Positions 14,967 through 29,900 are shown, counted from the first letter of the stretch. The stretch is 35,045 nt of DNA from JAXMHB01 sp046346965 (GCA_046346965.1 JAXMHB010000026.1:1-35045), one strand, 5' to 3'. Made by a program: numbers and translations. The notes: generated from the letters alone by a model not told the origin.

Positions 14967-17900
14967 TGCTGCCTCCCACGCGGCTTGGGGTCCAGTTGCA
15001 GATAGGCGCTGCCCAGCAGGCTGAGCAACAGGATCAACGCAGCCAGCGGGCCGAGCAAGGGAATCGGAATCCGCACCGGATCGAATCCAACAAGCCGCAG
15101 CTGCACCATGTCGCTGGTATCGCCAGCGGCATTGCTAGCCTGGATCTCGTAGCGCTGTTCGCCATCGGGCAGCATCACACCAGTCACGCGGAAGCGACCG
15201 TCCGCGTCGGCGATGGCGCTGCGCTCATCGGTACTGCCGACGCGACGTACGCGCACCGTGGCCTGGGCCTGCGTAGTGCCGACGAGGTCGATCAATCCCG
15301 GCGGCAGCTGGGCGCCGTCGGCCGGCTCGCTGATCTGCAGCGGCAAGATGGCGCGCGCGCGGAACTCCACTGGCCCGGCCCCGGCACTGTTGCCGCCGGC
15401 GTCAGTCGCTCGTGCGTACATCTGATGGTTACCGGCGCTGAGTGCAGGCAAGGGCAGCTGCCAAACGTCGGGCGTGCTGGTGTCGGGCGTCAGGGTGGTC
15501 CAGGCACCGCTGTCGAACCGGAGCTCGACCGCCGCCAGCGCGCTGTGCACATCGATCGCACGAACGCGGATGCGCTCGCCGATCGCCATGACTTGCCCTG
15601 GCTGCGGCGTCAGGATCGCCAACTCCGGTGGCACCCGATCTATAGCAGTCAGGCTGTAGCGATCGAGCACTTCGATACGCGCGCCATCCACGCGCTCCAG
15701 CAGCAGATCGATACGCCCGGCCGGCCAGCTGGCGCTGGACCAGATTAGGTCGAAGCGGGAGAAATCGCCGGCATTGAGCGTCAGATTGCGCTGCTCAGTG
15801 TTCAGCACGCGTTCTCCGGCCAGCGCACGGATACGCACGGTCAAGGTCTGCAGATTCTGCGTGCTCAGGTTCTGCAACTGGATTGCCAACGGCAGATTCG
15901 CACCCAGCACGAGTTCGGTGGGACCGGTGAGATCACCGATGAGCCCACGGTCACTGTTCGACTCGCGCACAACCACCACGGGGCCGGCGCGGCCGATGTT
16001 GCCGGCGGCGTCGCGGGCCTCGGCACTGATCGGGTTATCACCCACCAACAAGGGCACACGCAACGGGCCGAATTGGCCCAGCGGGTTGAGCACGGCATTG
16101 GCCGCGTACCCAGGCGCCAGGACGCGGACGGATGCACCGGGTTCCGCACTTCCGAGGACCTCGATGCCGGAGCGTTTGGTCCGCGTGCCCGGTGTCGGAT
16201 ACGCGATCACCACGGCGGGCGGCGTCAGATCGATCACGAAACTGGCGCTGGCGCGGCTGGTGTTGCCGGCTGCGTCTACGGCTTCCACATCCAGGCGATA
16301 ACTGCCTTCCGCTCGCACCGTCGTGCCGGCCACGTAGGGTGCGCCATTGAGACGCAAATCCACCTGCACGGGTGAGCCGTCTTGCACATCGACCTGGGGC
16401 GTGACGGGCTGATTCACTGGCGTCGCCGGAACGCCGGTGATCGTGGTCTGCGGGGGACGGAGATCTATGCGCAGCGGGCGCGCCTCGCTGACTGCCAGGT
16501 TACCGGCAAGATCGTAGGCGCGCACGCGCAGCTGCGTGTCGCCCTCGGCCTGCGCCGTGAGCGTTCCCACGAAGCGACCCGGAGTTGCGCCCTTCGGGCT
16601 CAGCGCGATCCAGAAACCGCTGCCCAGTCGCGCCTCGACGAGCCCAATGCCGGAGAGCGGATCCTCGGCGCTGGCTTCGACGGCCACGCTGGCGCCGTGA
16701 ATGCTCTGCGTTGCCGGCGAAACGATCGCGACAGTCGGCCCGGTTTGATCGCTGATGCTGAAAGTGCGCTCCGCAATGGCGATCCAGGCTTGCACACCCT
16801 GGGAATCGGTGAAGTAGCCCTCGAGCACGATGCGCTGCAGGCCTAAGCCCTGCCCCGCCAGTGACAGCATCCAGCTCTCTTCGACTTGTGCCCCGGGTGC
16901 CAGCGTGACGGCGTACTCGTGTCGTGCCCAGTCGCTGCTGCTGCCGGCGGCCATTGCGAGCAAGCGCAGCGGCAGCGCGCGCGCCTGGGTGCCGGCCGTA
17001 TTGCGCACCGTGGCGGTGATGCTGACGCTCCCGCCGTGTGCTGCGGGATCGGGCTGCGCCTGCACACTGCCCTTAAGCGTGATGCCCGCGTTCGCTCGGT
17101 ATTCCAGTGTCAACGTGGCCGTAGCGCCCTGGTTGCCGGCGGGGTCGGTGGCGCGTGCCTGCACCGCGTTACCACCGACCTGCAGGGGCACATCGGGCAC
17201 CAGGAAGCGCCCATCCGCGCCGGCACTGGTCAGCGTCTGGAAGCTCCCGGCTGACAGCGTTACGCTGGCTCCCGCTTCGGTCTGACCGATCACACTGACG
17301 GTGTCGGTCAGAATCACGGCGTTGTTGGCCGGCTGCAGGAAGCTCAGAGCAGGCGGATCGCGATCGATACGGAAGCGCAGCGACTGAGCCGCCGAGTTGC
17401 CGGCCGCATCCTCGGCCTGAACGTCGAGCTGATACTCGCCGCTGGCGCTGACGGGTGTGCCGCTACTGTAGCTCGCGCCGTTCAGGCGCAGGCTGCTGGT
17501 GCCTGGATGCGCATCGCTGATGACGATCACTGGCGTCAGCGGATCGCGGCTCAGCTGGCCATCGACCACTCCGCTGATGCTGATCACCGGCGGTGTCAAA
17601 TCGACCGTCAGACTCTGATTCTGGAGCTGGCCGATGTTGCCGGCACCGTCGGTGGCGCGCAGTGCGTAGGCGTGCGGGCCCTCCGCCAAATCCAACGCCG
17701 CACTGGCAAAAGCGCCCGCGTCTGGCGCCAGGGCTTGCCAGCTACCGCCGTCCAGCGCGAGTTCAACGCTGGCGATGCTGCTCAAGGCGTCGCTCGCGCT
17801 GGCGCGGATGGTGACGGGCGCGCGCAGCACAGCGCCGGGTGTGGGCGCCAGCAGAGTAAGCGCAGGCGCCGTCAGATCCGCCATTGTCGCCGTGCCTACG

Positions 17901-20900
17901 GCCAGATTGACATAGCCACTGGGACCGGCGGCATCGAGTGCGAAAGACAGCGTGCCAAGCGGATAGCCGGCGGTCGCATAGGCGAAGGTTTCGCTGTAGC
18001 TGCCAGCCACGGCAAAATCGCGGGTGCGTTCATCGCTGACCAAGACCTGGCCGAGCGCGTTGCGCAACTGCATGCGCAGCATCTGGCCAGGACGCGCCTG
18101 GTTGCCAGTGTGGGTGACGCTGTAGCTGACTTGCAGAACGGTTCCTGGCTCCACGCTGGCGGATGCCACCTGCACAGCGCCGATCAGCACGGCGGCGGGA
18201 TCATCACTGCGCACCAGATTCAGCAACACGGGCGCACTGAGATTGCCGGCGACATCGCTGGCCTGGGCGCGTAGCTGGTTGGTGCCCGGGAGCAGCGGGA
18301 CGGCGGCGAAGCTGACCGCGCCTTGCGCATCCGCGCTGCGCTGGGCGCTGTAGGCGCCGGTCGTCAGTTGCACCGTTGCCAGCGCCTCACTGCTCAACGA
18401 CACGTCCACAGATTCGGCAGAAATGCTGGCGCCGTTCGCAGGCGTGACGAAGGCCACGGCTGGCGCGGTGCTGTCGATCGTGAACGCAAGACGCAGATTC
18501 GCGCGGTTACCGGCCAGATCGACGGCGCCGACCTCCAGCGTATGCGCGCCCTCGCTGGCGACCGCAGTGCCGGAGACGAAAGGCCGGCCATCCAGCAGCA
18601 GCGTCTGTGATCCCGGATGCGCGTCGGTGATCGTCACCACCGGCGTCAGCGGCGTGCGACTCAGCTGGCCGTCGCTGACCCCCGTGATCTGGATGACCGG
18701 CGGCGTGGCATCAACGATGAAGCTGTGGGGCACGGTTTCGGCCTGATTGCCCCAGACATCCGCGGAGCGGAAGCGCACCTCGTGCGTGCCTTCGGCCAGA
18801 CCGCTGACCGAGCGTCCGTACTGCCCCGTCCCCAGGGAGTAGGCCGGACGCCACTGATCGCCGTCGACACGAACTTCGGTGCGCTCCAGGGCTGAATGGG
18901 CATCGACCACCTGGACGCGCATTGCCGCCGGTTGCGGTGCGAATGCGCCTGGCAGCACGGTCGTCAGCTCCGGCGGCAGACCATCGATGACATCCACACT
19001 GCGGATTGCGAGCAGCGTCCATTGATCGGGCGCAGACGACCACTCCAGCGTGGCCAGCAACGGCTCTGGAGCCAGTGCCGCGGTGGAAATCGGCAGTTCG
19101 CCGCTCATTGTGCCGAGGGCCGGGACGGACCAGTTGATCTGCGCCTGCGCAACTATCGACAGATCGGCCGCGCGACGCACTGCCACGCGGACCGGCACAT
19201 TGCTCAGCGCCAGCTCGGACGGATTCTGGATCGCATACTGGACGGCCGCGGCCATGCCAAGCACCACTGGGGCCGGCACTGCGCCTAACGTGCCGCTGGG
19301 TGCGGTGGAACTCTGCGCCGTGGTCAGCGCCAGCAATGACTGTGCCTGCCAGCTGCCATCTGGCGCGCTGAGTTCCATCCGCACGATGTAGTTGCCGGGC
19401 GCGATTCCGGTTGTTGACAGCCTCAAGGTCTGCTGGGCCTCGAATCCCGGCTCCAACCCGCCCAACGCACGCTGCCAGCTGTACGCCGGCGCGCCGCCGG
19501 CTGCAGGCGTCAGATCGAGCGCCAGTTGCGCGCCACTGACGTACACGTTGCCGGCGCGATAACGCACGCGCAGGGCGAGTTCAGCCTGGCTGCCCGCGCT
19601 GTAGCTCGGCTGCAGCGGCGTCACTGCCAGCTCGAACTCCCGCAGCGCCTGCAGGTTGAATGCGCGCATCTCATCCTGAATCAGATTGCCGGCGCTGCGC
19701 AGCTGCGCACGCACCCGGTAAGCACCCGCGAGCAGTGCGGAACTGTCCTGCTGGAAGCTCCGGCGGTACACCGCGCCCGGCTGCAGGGCGCCCGTCGATT
19801 CATCGGCGAGCATGGCAACCAGCGCGCCGCTATGGTCCTCGATGCGTAACTGCAACTGACCCTGGAACAGCGTATTCCCGCTGCGCACGCGCACTTCACC
19901 CAGCAGCGGGTCGCCCGGTGCAAGGTCGCTGCCGCTTAGTTCGAGCTCCAGTTGCGGCGCACCATCGAGTGCCACCCAGTAGTCGCGCGCAGCGCTGTTG
20001 TTGCTCTCGTCGCTTTCGGCAATCACGGCGTCGGCGTCGACCTGCACCCGCAGCTGATAGGTGCCAGTGGCATCCAAGCTGCCGAGTTGGACATTGATCA
20101 GCGTGCCTACACCGCGAGCCAACGCCGGCACCGCTGCGGTGAGCGCGCGTACCGGCGTTGCGTCGCGCAGGATGGCGACGCGCAGTCTGGACGCAGCGGC
20201 TGCGACATTTCCCAGATTGCGCACGGTGACGCGCATCTGCATAGCCTGCCCAGGCTGCGCCTGCGGCGGATCGACGGCGATCTCGGCCACAGAGACAGCA
20301 AGATCTGGCCGATCGGCATCCGGGCGGCGCAACTGAATGGCAGCGGACGGCAGACTGCGGTTGCCAGCCGCATCGAGCGCATGCACGCGCAGCGTGTTGA
20401 TGCCCGGCGCGAGCACCAATCCACGCTGACAACTCAGGAAAGCGGGATCGAAGACTGCCACCGGGCCATCACCGACGATCATGCGTCCCGCCGGCGATTG
20501 CGCACGCACGGCGCCCGGCAGCGTGGCGAGTTGCATCGGCGTATTGGGTTCATCAGTGCGGTACAGCCACCAATGGGTCCCTGTGGTGAGCTGCAGATGC
20601 GCGTTGCCGACCCAGCTCAATGCGCCGACGAACTCTTCGAAGCGCTTGAACTGCACATTCACGGCGCTGCCGCGTTCGCGCAGCCACAGCACCTCGGCGA
20701 TACCGTCGCGCACGCCAAACACCGCGCGACTGCCATCCAGAGTGAGGGCAGCCATCACGCCGTCGGCATTGGCGTGCACCTGCACGCTGCTGCCCTCGCG
20801 CTGTGCCCAGATCAAGGCGCTGCCCTGCCGCAGCAACACGGCGTCGGCTGTTCCATCGATCCGCAGGCTGCCGGGATCGACCTGCGTGGCGTCCACACCC

Positions 20901-23900
20901 GACACCTGCGTGCGCTGCAGGCTGTCACGCTCGAACCACCAAAGACCGGTGGTACCGCCCGGCAGTTCGCGCCCCATGACCACGCCGGCATGCTCATCGA
21001 GCGCTGGCAGCAGCGCATCGATTTCGGCGAGTCCCAGGTCCAGCGCGGCGCTCTCGCCACCGGGCAATGCAATCCGCAACAGCTGTCCGGTGCTAGCACG
21101 TGCGTACATGGCATCACCGTCGCCGTTCATGCTGAGGGCAATCAGTCCTGAGGGCATGGCTTGGAGCGTCAGATCATCTAAGCGCACATAAGTCGATGCG
21201 CCGGAGCGCGTGATCCAGGCGCTGCGCCCGCTCGCCGCGAGCAGCAGCGACTCTGGATTTGCCAGACTCGGCGGAAGCTCACGCACGCGCTGCGCGGATG
21301 TGAGTGCGCTGGTCGCGCCGCCCGCCCCAGCGACCACAGGCCATTCGATGGACGCTGCCGATGGTGCCCACGCGCAGAGATCCGTCGACGAGCGCGCATG
21401 GTCCACCACCGTGCCGGCGGTGCCTGGGTAGCTCAGCTGAGGCGCAGGGGGCGGGTCGAGGTCGCGCGGTAGGCCACTGACCGGCGCCGTTGGCGCGCTG
21501 CGGTTTCCGGCCGCATCTATGGCCTCGACGGTGTAGTAGTAGCGGGTTCCGTTCTCCAGCCCTGAGTCGAGGTAGCTGCTGTCGCTGACCGGTGGCAACT
21601 GCGTGTACGGGCCGGCTGCGTCAAGCGAGCGGCGCAGCTGGTATTGCGTCGGCGCCGCGCCCGGACCCGGCTGCCATTGCAGCGAGAGCTCGGCACCTCG
21701 CGGCGGTGCGGTGATGCTGAGGCCGACCGGCGTACCTGGCAGTTGGGCGCTGATGTCGAGAGTCAGCGTGTTCGACGGATCGCTGGCGTTGCCCGCCGCA
21801 TCGACGGCGCGCACGACGTAACGGTAGCGACCGTTGCGCAGAGTCTGATCGAGCTGGGTCCGCACTGTCGCCGGCAGACTGGCGATCAGTGTGTCATCCC
21901 GATACAGACGGTAGTACGCGACATCCGGGGCGACGGACGCCGTCCATTCCAGGCTGGCATTGTTGCCACTGGCCGCGCCACTCAGCACCGGCGCGTCAGG
22001 CGCGTCCACGTCACCGACGGCAACAGTGATCTCCGCGGACTGTGGCCCCTGCAGGCCGAGCGCGCTGATCGCCGCCACGCGGTAGCGATGACGACCATCG
22101 GCCGGGACATCGGTCAAAGTGCCGGCGCTCTGCATCGGTAGATGGCGCAGTTCCACCTCCGCCACCTGAAGTTCCTGATAGCCCGTCCACGGCACGCCGC
22201 GCGGCACGATGCGTAGACGATCCGTGAGATAGGGCGGATCGATAGCGATCTCGACACTGGCGTCGGCCGCGCCGGTCTGGCGCGCCAGCAGCACCCAGTT
22301 CTGGCCACTCCACGCCCAAAGATCCACAGCGGTGGCTCGCGCTTCTACCGCAGCGTACTGAATGCGCAGAGCGCTCAGCGCCAACGCTGACGGCCACTCG
22401 GTCTGCAGATAAGTCCCTCGCAGCGACGGCCCGACTACGCCGATGCTCCACGCCGTCTGCGGATCCTGGTCAAACGCGAGAACCGGGGGACCCAAAGCGC
22501 CGCCGGAATCACTCAGCACATAAGGTCCGGGAATGGATACCTCAGCCGGAACTGGTCCGCCATCGCGCCAGACGCGGTAGCGTAACCCCGGCTCCGCTGC
22601 CCAGCTGAGCTGTACCTGCGGCGCGTTGATGATTGCTGCGAGGCCGGTGGGCGCCGCAGGCAGTGCCCCGCGCTGCACAAGGGCTGTCGCGGCGCTGCTG
22701 CGATCACCCTCGTCGTTGCGCACGCGCACCCGCAGCTGGCTGTCGCCGTTGGCCAAACCCGGGATCAACGCGCTGTAGGCACCACTCTCATCTGTACGGT
22801 AGGGGCCGCGGGTTTGCGTGCCACCTGCGTCGGTCAGTTCGACCTCGACCGTGCCCGACGCCGTACTGAGTCCCTCGACGGCGATCATGGAATCGCTGGT
22901 TGGACTACGTCCGGTCAGCAGGTCCAGCGCATACACCTCGGCCTCATCGAAGGCGGTAGGCTCGGCCGCATTTCCAGCGGCATCGTAGGCGCGAACCTGA
23001 TAGCGCCAATGGCCGGGCTCGGCGTTCTCATGCCGGGCGCTGAGGCCCGTCAGCAGATCGGACTGCCAGCTGGCGCCATCGCTCAGGCGCCGTCCGTTGA
23101 CGCGATAACCGGCCAGATCCGCAGCGTCCACCGCAGGCCACTGAACGTCCACGGCGTTGCCGTCGGCTCTGGCGCTAACCGCGGTCACCACACCCGGTGG
23201 CGTGCGATCCACATGGCTGAGCAGCAGCACGGGCGGCTCAATGGTGTTCAGGCCTGCACTATCGCGAGCGCTTGCGCGGATCTCGTAGTCACCAAGATCC
23301 GTCGGCTGGAAGCGCAGCTGGAAGGGGCGCTGAGTGAGCACGCCGCCTACGGGTGCGAAACTGCCGTTGACGCTGCGGGCTTCGAAACGCATTTCGATGA
23401 CATCGCGATCCGGACTGTCGGCCTCGACTAGCACCTCGCGCTCGAAGGCGGTGCCCGAAGCCGGGCTCAGGAACAAGACCTTAGGGGCGCCGTGTTCGAT
23501 GCTGATGCTGACGGGCGCCGACGGCGCTGACACATTTCCTGCGGTATCAATGGCATAGACACGGTAGACGCGTGTGCCGTCGCCCACCGCTGGATCCTGA
23601 TACTGCGTTGTCTGCCGGGCATAGGCGCGCAGATCCTCCGGAAGCGCCGCGGGACCATTCACCAGCTGCTCGTCGCGGAACAACAGGTAGCCGAGCAGAT
23701 CCGGCTCGATGTTCGGCTGCCACTCCGCGCGCACGTCGGCGCCCTGCTCCGCCAGCACCAGGCCCTGCGGCGCGGCTGGCGGCTGATTGTCGACCACCAG
23801 ATCGAGCTGCACGCTGGCTTCATTGGCGCGGGTGTCGCGCGCACTGAGACGCAACTGCAGCACGCTGCCTTCGGCGTAGCTGCGAGTGTCGAGCGTGCCG

Positions 23901-26900
23901 AGCGTTCCATTGACGACCGACTGCGTGCCGCTCTGCAGTAGTTGCGTGACGCCACCCTGCGACAGGCTGAGTTCGAAACGCGCGAAGTCGTCCTCGGCAT
24001 AGGCGACGCCCTGCACGCGCTGCACACCGCGGACGCGTTCGCCTTGCCGCGGTTGCAGGATCAATACCAGGGGCGGCGTGCGGTCAACTACCACTTCCAC
24101 TGGCGCACTTGGTGCACTCTCATTGCCTGCCTCATCCACCGACCGCACCTGGTAGCGCAAGCGGCCCTCGGGCACCAACGCGTCCAGGTACTCGGTCGGC
24201 AGCAGCGGGCTGGCGCTGAGCAACGCACCGAGGCGGCTCAGCCAGTAGCCGCTGGCACCGGCAGACGCATTCCAGCTCAGGCGTACATCCCGATTCTGCA
24301 GGACCACTGCCGCCAGTCCAGTCGGCGTCGCTGGCGGCAGCGCATCAATCACCAGATCCCGTTGTACCTCTGCGACCAGACCCGCTCGATCGACCGCGCG
24401 CAGCCGCAGCCGCTGCGGACCCAAATCGCCCAGATCCGCCAGCAATCCCAAGACGCCGGCGCTGACAGGCGTACTCGACACCAGCACATCGGTCCAGGTG
24501 CCGGCGGCAGCCTGCGCCGGGCTCGCGAGCGACACGCGGTACTCCAGCAAATGCGCGTCGGTGGCGCTGCCCCGCAGCTCAAACCTGGCGCCTACCTGCG
24601 CACCGGCGGCCGGCGCATCAATGACCGCTTGCGGCGGCGTGCCATCGATGCTGATGCTGCGCAAGGCGCTGCTTTCGCTGCCGCTGTGATCCTGCGCCAG
24701 CAAACGCACGTCGTAGTCGCCATCGACGAGCGTCGGCACCACTGTCGCCAACTGTCCCATCGTCGGAAGTGGCGCGCTGCCTTGCGCCAAATCGCTCCAG
24801 TTACTGCCGCCAACCGGGCGGATCTGGAAGGTCCACGACGCCAGATGGGCGTCATCCACACGCGCCTGGACCGCGGTACTGGCACCGCGCGCCCACACGC
24901 TGCCGTTGAGCGGCGTGCCGAGTTCAAGGATGGGCGGCGTGCGGTCCACACGGAACTCGCGACTGACTCGGGTGCTGTTGCCGGCCAGATCCTCGGCCTC
25001 CAGATCCAACCGATAGCGCAGCTCCTGCAGCGCGGTGCCATCAATCAAGGTATGCGCGCCGTTCTGCAGCACCGTCTGCTCGGTACGCAGCGCATTGCCG
25101 GGAAGCTCGTACAGGCGTGCCTGCGCCGTGCGCAGCAGACTGTCGTCCACACTCCACAGCACGAGTCCGGCGTCGAGGTAGCCGCCCGCGGGGCGAGTGA
25201 TCGTCAGCGCTGGCGGCGTCAGATCGAGCTGCGCCTGCAGACTGCCTTGCTCCTGCACGCTGGCCTGAGTGCTGTCCTGCGCCACATAGTCGATGCGATA
25301 GACGCCCTCAGGCTGCAGTACGCCCGCCGCACTGCGCCCGTCCCAGTCCCAGCTGGCTGGGCCGGCCGCCACCGATTGCGCGTTGGCCAGCTCGCGCAGC
25401 ACAGCACCCTGAGCGTCCAGCACACGCACGCTGACCCGCGCTTCGCGTGCAAGCAGCAGTTGCGCGCGGCTAAGGTCCTGGCGGCCGTCAGCATTCGGCG
25501 AGAAGGCTGCGGGCACCAGCTCCGCGCGATCCACGATACGCACGCGCGGCGCCAGGATGACCGAGACACGCTGTTCGCGCCGATTGCCCAGCGCATCCGT
25601 CGCACTGAAACGCAGCACGGCGAGGCCTTCGCGAGTGCCGCGTGCCCAATTGGCGAGCACGCTACCGAGTGGGCGATTGCCGCTCCCCTGGGCAATCTGT
25701 TCCCAGGTTGCCGGATCCGTTCCCAGGCCGAACTCGACCAGCCACTGATCCGCATGGGCGTCGTCAAAGCCGGCCACCAGCGCAATGCTGGGATCGACCA
25801 GCGTCGCACCCTGCTGCGGCGCGCCAACGCTGACCATCGGCGCGGTGGCATCCAGCAATACCCGCGCATCGACCTGATCGGCGTGACCGCAACTGTCGGT
25901 GGCGTGCACGCGCAGCGCATACCAGCCGTCGTCCGCCACCACACCGCCGCGGCGCCCGTCCCAACTCAGCATCGTTTCGCCACTCAGTCCGCTCTGGCTG
26001 AACAGCGACGCCAACGGAGCTGGATCGATGACGTACGCACTGCTCATCCGGTGCAGGCTCAGCGTCAGATCGACGCTCTCGCCGCTGGACCGCCACAAGC
26101 GCGCCTGACGGTAAGCCGCACGCCCTTCCGGGGCCAATCCGAGTACCCGGTTGATCGGATCCAACCAGGTTTCAGCCGGCCGTGACTCGTTCCAGTCGAT
26201 TCCGCTATCGAGCTCGAAAGTACTGGTGCTGCAGACCTCCGCGCCGGACCAGTCGCTGGCGCGCAGGCGCAGGCTGACAGTCCCGAGCGGCGGAGCGGTC
26301 TCGGCCCAGGTGTAGAGCAGGCCCGTGGTTGCCGGGGCGATCAGGTCCTCGCCCGCCGGCGCAGTGCAGTAGCTGCGCAAGCCCATACGGGGTGTCGCGC
26401 GGGCGCAGAACCAGGTGCCAACGTTGGCGCTGAGGCCATAGTCCAGCGCCAGTGCATAGCCGTTGGCCTCCTGGACCTGACCGGACACATTGACCCCGCT
26501 GCCCGCGCAGACGCGGCCGCCGGGGGCTGGCTGGGTCAACGCCACGGCGGGCGGCGTCCGATCAATGATCGCCAGCGTGTCCGCGCGCAGGCTGGCGGCA
26601 GTACCGATCAGCTCGGCACGCAGATTGATCGCGCCCAAGGGTATGCCAGCTGTGTCGACGTCGAAAGTCTCAACGAAATTGGCCGCCTGTGAGTTGGCGC
26701 GTTCGCGCACGGCGAGCGTGGCCACGACGGTACCGCCTTGCATCTGCAGGAGCCGCAGTTGCTGCTGGGGCCCGATCGTGACGGACTCGGCCTCGACGCT
26801 AATCTGCAAACCCCCAGTGGGCGCTGCGCCGCAGCGGGCGCCAATACGCGGTGAGGCCTGCACTTTTAGACGGTTCAGACCACTGCTTCCGGGACTTCCA

Positions 26901-29900
26901 CCACTGCAGGTCGTGCCTTCGGGCTGACCGATCAGCGTCAATGTCACACGCGGCGAGCGCTGGGTGCTGCCACGCAGTGCCGCCCGGGCCAGGATCTCCA
27001 CCGGAGCGGTGGTGCACTGCTCCAAGCGGAACATCAGCCCGCTGGTATCGGCCGCTACAAGGTTGGAGATCACCGATTCCGGACGGGTCACTCCGGCAGG
27101 TTGCGCCAGCACCGGCTCGCGCAGCGTACCGGGGAGATGCGATTCGACGTAGATGTAGTTGTAGCGCACGCCCGGTTCCCCGGGTGGCATCCGGTCGCGC
27201 AGCGCTTGCGCGGAACTGCCACCGACACCCGGACTCCACAACTGGGGTGTACCCAGACCAGGTACGTTGATGCGGATGCGATTGGATTCGCTATCGCCAC
27301 CGGAACCGCCGCGCGCAACGGCGCGCAGGTCAAGCGAGGCACCGACCACCTCCTGACGCAGATCCAGTGGCAGCTCCAGACCACGCTGCGCGCATTCGCC
27401 GACCGCGTAGCTGCTGCACACGCGCACGTCTGCGATCGGCCATCGCCCAAGCTGACGCCAGCCGCCAACGCCGCCTGGCGCGCGCGCCTGCAGCTCAATC
27501 TCGGTACTGCCCACCGTCCCGTCGAGCAGCTGCAGCCGCGCGCCAGTGAACACGCTGCCGACATCGGCAGGGGCATTGACGTCGAATGGCAAAGGCTGGA
27601 AGCGTACGCGCACCGGCAGCTGCGCCGGATCGATCTCCGCTGGCGGGCGCACGCCGTGCAGCACTAAGGCTGCGGCCTGCGGCCCTTGCCAAGGCGTCAA
27701 GGCCTGATTGCCCGCGTCATCGCGGGCGGCCAGGCGCCAGCGCTCGCGGCCGGCATCGCTGCTGGTGTGGACGGCGCAGATCCCGCCGGGTCGATCGCCG
27801 CACTGTTCCAGGCCGCGCACCCGTTCGATCGGCGCATTCAGATCTGCCTGCCGCTGCAACTCGCCACAACCGCCGACCGCCCGTGTGGCCGCTTCGAAGC
27901 AGCCCATGCGCAGCGTTGGCAAACCGGCGGATACAGCGCCACCCTCGGTATCGGCCCGATACCACGCACTCGCCTCCAGCCGCAGCTGCGGTGGCACGGT
28001 ATCGAGTGTCACCCACCAGGTCTGACCATCCACACTGACCTGATAGCGTCCATCGGGCAAGGGTGCGCCGCCGTCATCGCGCCCGTCCCAGGCCAAGGTC
28101 TTCGGTCCCAGGTCCGCATTGCCATAGACCAAGTCCTGCTGGCGAACCCGAATACCCGCCGCGTTGTGTACTTCGAAGCGCGTGCTGACAGCTGCGAGCA
28201 CCCGGAAACGCAGCTCAACTTGATCCTGCACGCTATCGCCATTCGGCGAGAACGCGCGCGGGCTGACCTGCTCCAAGTCGATCGCACCCGGATCGGCCGA
28301 GCGCGCGCGCGCATAGGCGATCGCCACGTTCCCGGCGCGGTCCACCACGCGCAGTCGGAAGCGCAGGTCACCGGGCTCGGCGGGCGTGTACGCCAGGAAC
28401 TCCTCGCCACGCACTTCCTCGCGCTGCGGAACACTAAGTGCGTACCAGACATCAGGGGCCGAGGCCCGGGCCCACTCCAGCTCGTAGTAGTCGAGGTTGC
28501 GATCCGCGGCGACGCCGCTCAGCACGATCCGCCGACCCGCACTGCGCGCCTGCAAGCGAGCGGACAGGTTGAGGTAATGCGTGTACAGAGTGCCGTCATC
28601 CAGCAACAGCTGCGCTTGATCAGACCAGAGCGCACGTACGTGCCCGGCATCGGACCATGGCGTCTGGCTCAGTGTCCCGTCGCTGCTGCGCACGCGCCCG
28701 TCCGCTGCGATGCGCGAGCCATCCCGCAAGATGAGCCGAGGGGCTCCGAAATCGGCCGCGCAGGCGTAGCGCGCACGGTCGCTGGCGTCGATGAGTTCTA
28801 AGCTCTCCGCTGCCTCACAGCGACCATCCAGCCGGCTGGTCATCGTGGCCACATCGACGCTGACCATCTCTGCCACGCCGGCAGCCGTTGACCACTCAGG
28901 CCCGCAGTAGAAGCGCACGGTGGCACGCTCTTCGTGGTCGAGCAGCAAGGTGCGCGACCAGGGGTCGTACACAGCCGACGCAAGCAGCCCGGTCGTCGCA
29001 AAGACTGCTGGCACCGGGTCGTTGCATACGGAGGCAAGCCCGTCGGATCGGTACAGCCCGAGACGCGCGAGCGCCGGCAACGGACTATCCGCCTGCACCT
29101 GCCCATCGACGCCGATCAGGCTGATCCGATGCGACTGGCCGTCATACACGGCAAAGGCGTCTTCGCCCTCCAGCCACTGGGCGTGCAGTGCCTGGGTGAC
29201 TGCGAGCTGCGCTTCGTTCCAAGGATCACCGGGGAAGCCGGCGCGCTCACGCGGCACCTCGCGCAGAAGCACCTGGGTCCCGCGGGCCGCGTCGATCAAG
29301 GTCAGGCGAAACTGTTCAGCGCGTTGCTCCAGTCTCAGCACATGACTGCCGGTGGCATTGGGCACGTACTCCGCCATCTCGGCGGACGGATCGGCGGGCG
29401 GAATGGCTACGGCCGGGCCAGACGCATTCGGATAGTAGCGACCAGCGATGAAAGTGGTGGGCGTCACCAGGATTCCGCCGGGACCGATCGGCCGGTCGGC
29501 CGACAGTCCTTCAGTAGCTGTCGCCAAGACGACCAACTCGCCGCTGAGCAAGTCCAGCCGTTCGAGCACATCACCGCGCAGCAGGGCGTAGTGCTGGCGA
29601 TCGAAAGCGCCCAGATACAGACGCGTCTCTGCAACACTTGATGCCGCGAGTCGTTGCGGTGCATCCACACTGTCGAGCGCGGTGCGCCACAGACTGTACT
29701 CGCGCGTGCCGCCCTGCAGCGTGCGCTCCAATTCGAACACCAGCGCATCGCCGTTCGGCGTGAACTCGAACCAGCGGATGCTGGCCCCGAGCGCGCCGTT
29801 GGCCTGCTGGGCCACCCAGGCGCCGCTGATTACGGCGCGCAGCTGTCGATCATGCGGATGCACGCTGTACACCCCGGCCGGCTGCGGCGTTGAGGGCGGC

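Noticed and set aside
23942..26185. 747-codon open frame on the plus strand
   Set aside because: Antisense shadow of the Ig/Fn3 region; rich in Arg/Gln/His as shadows of such codons are.
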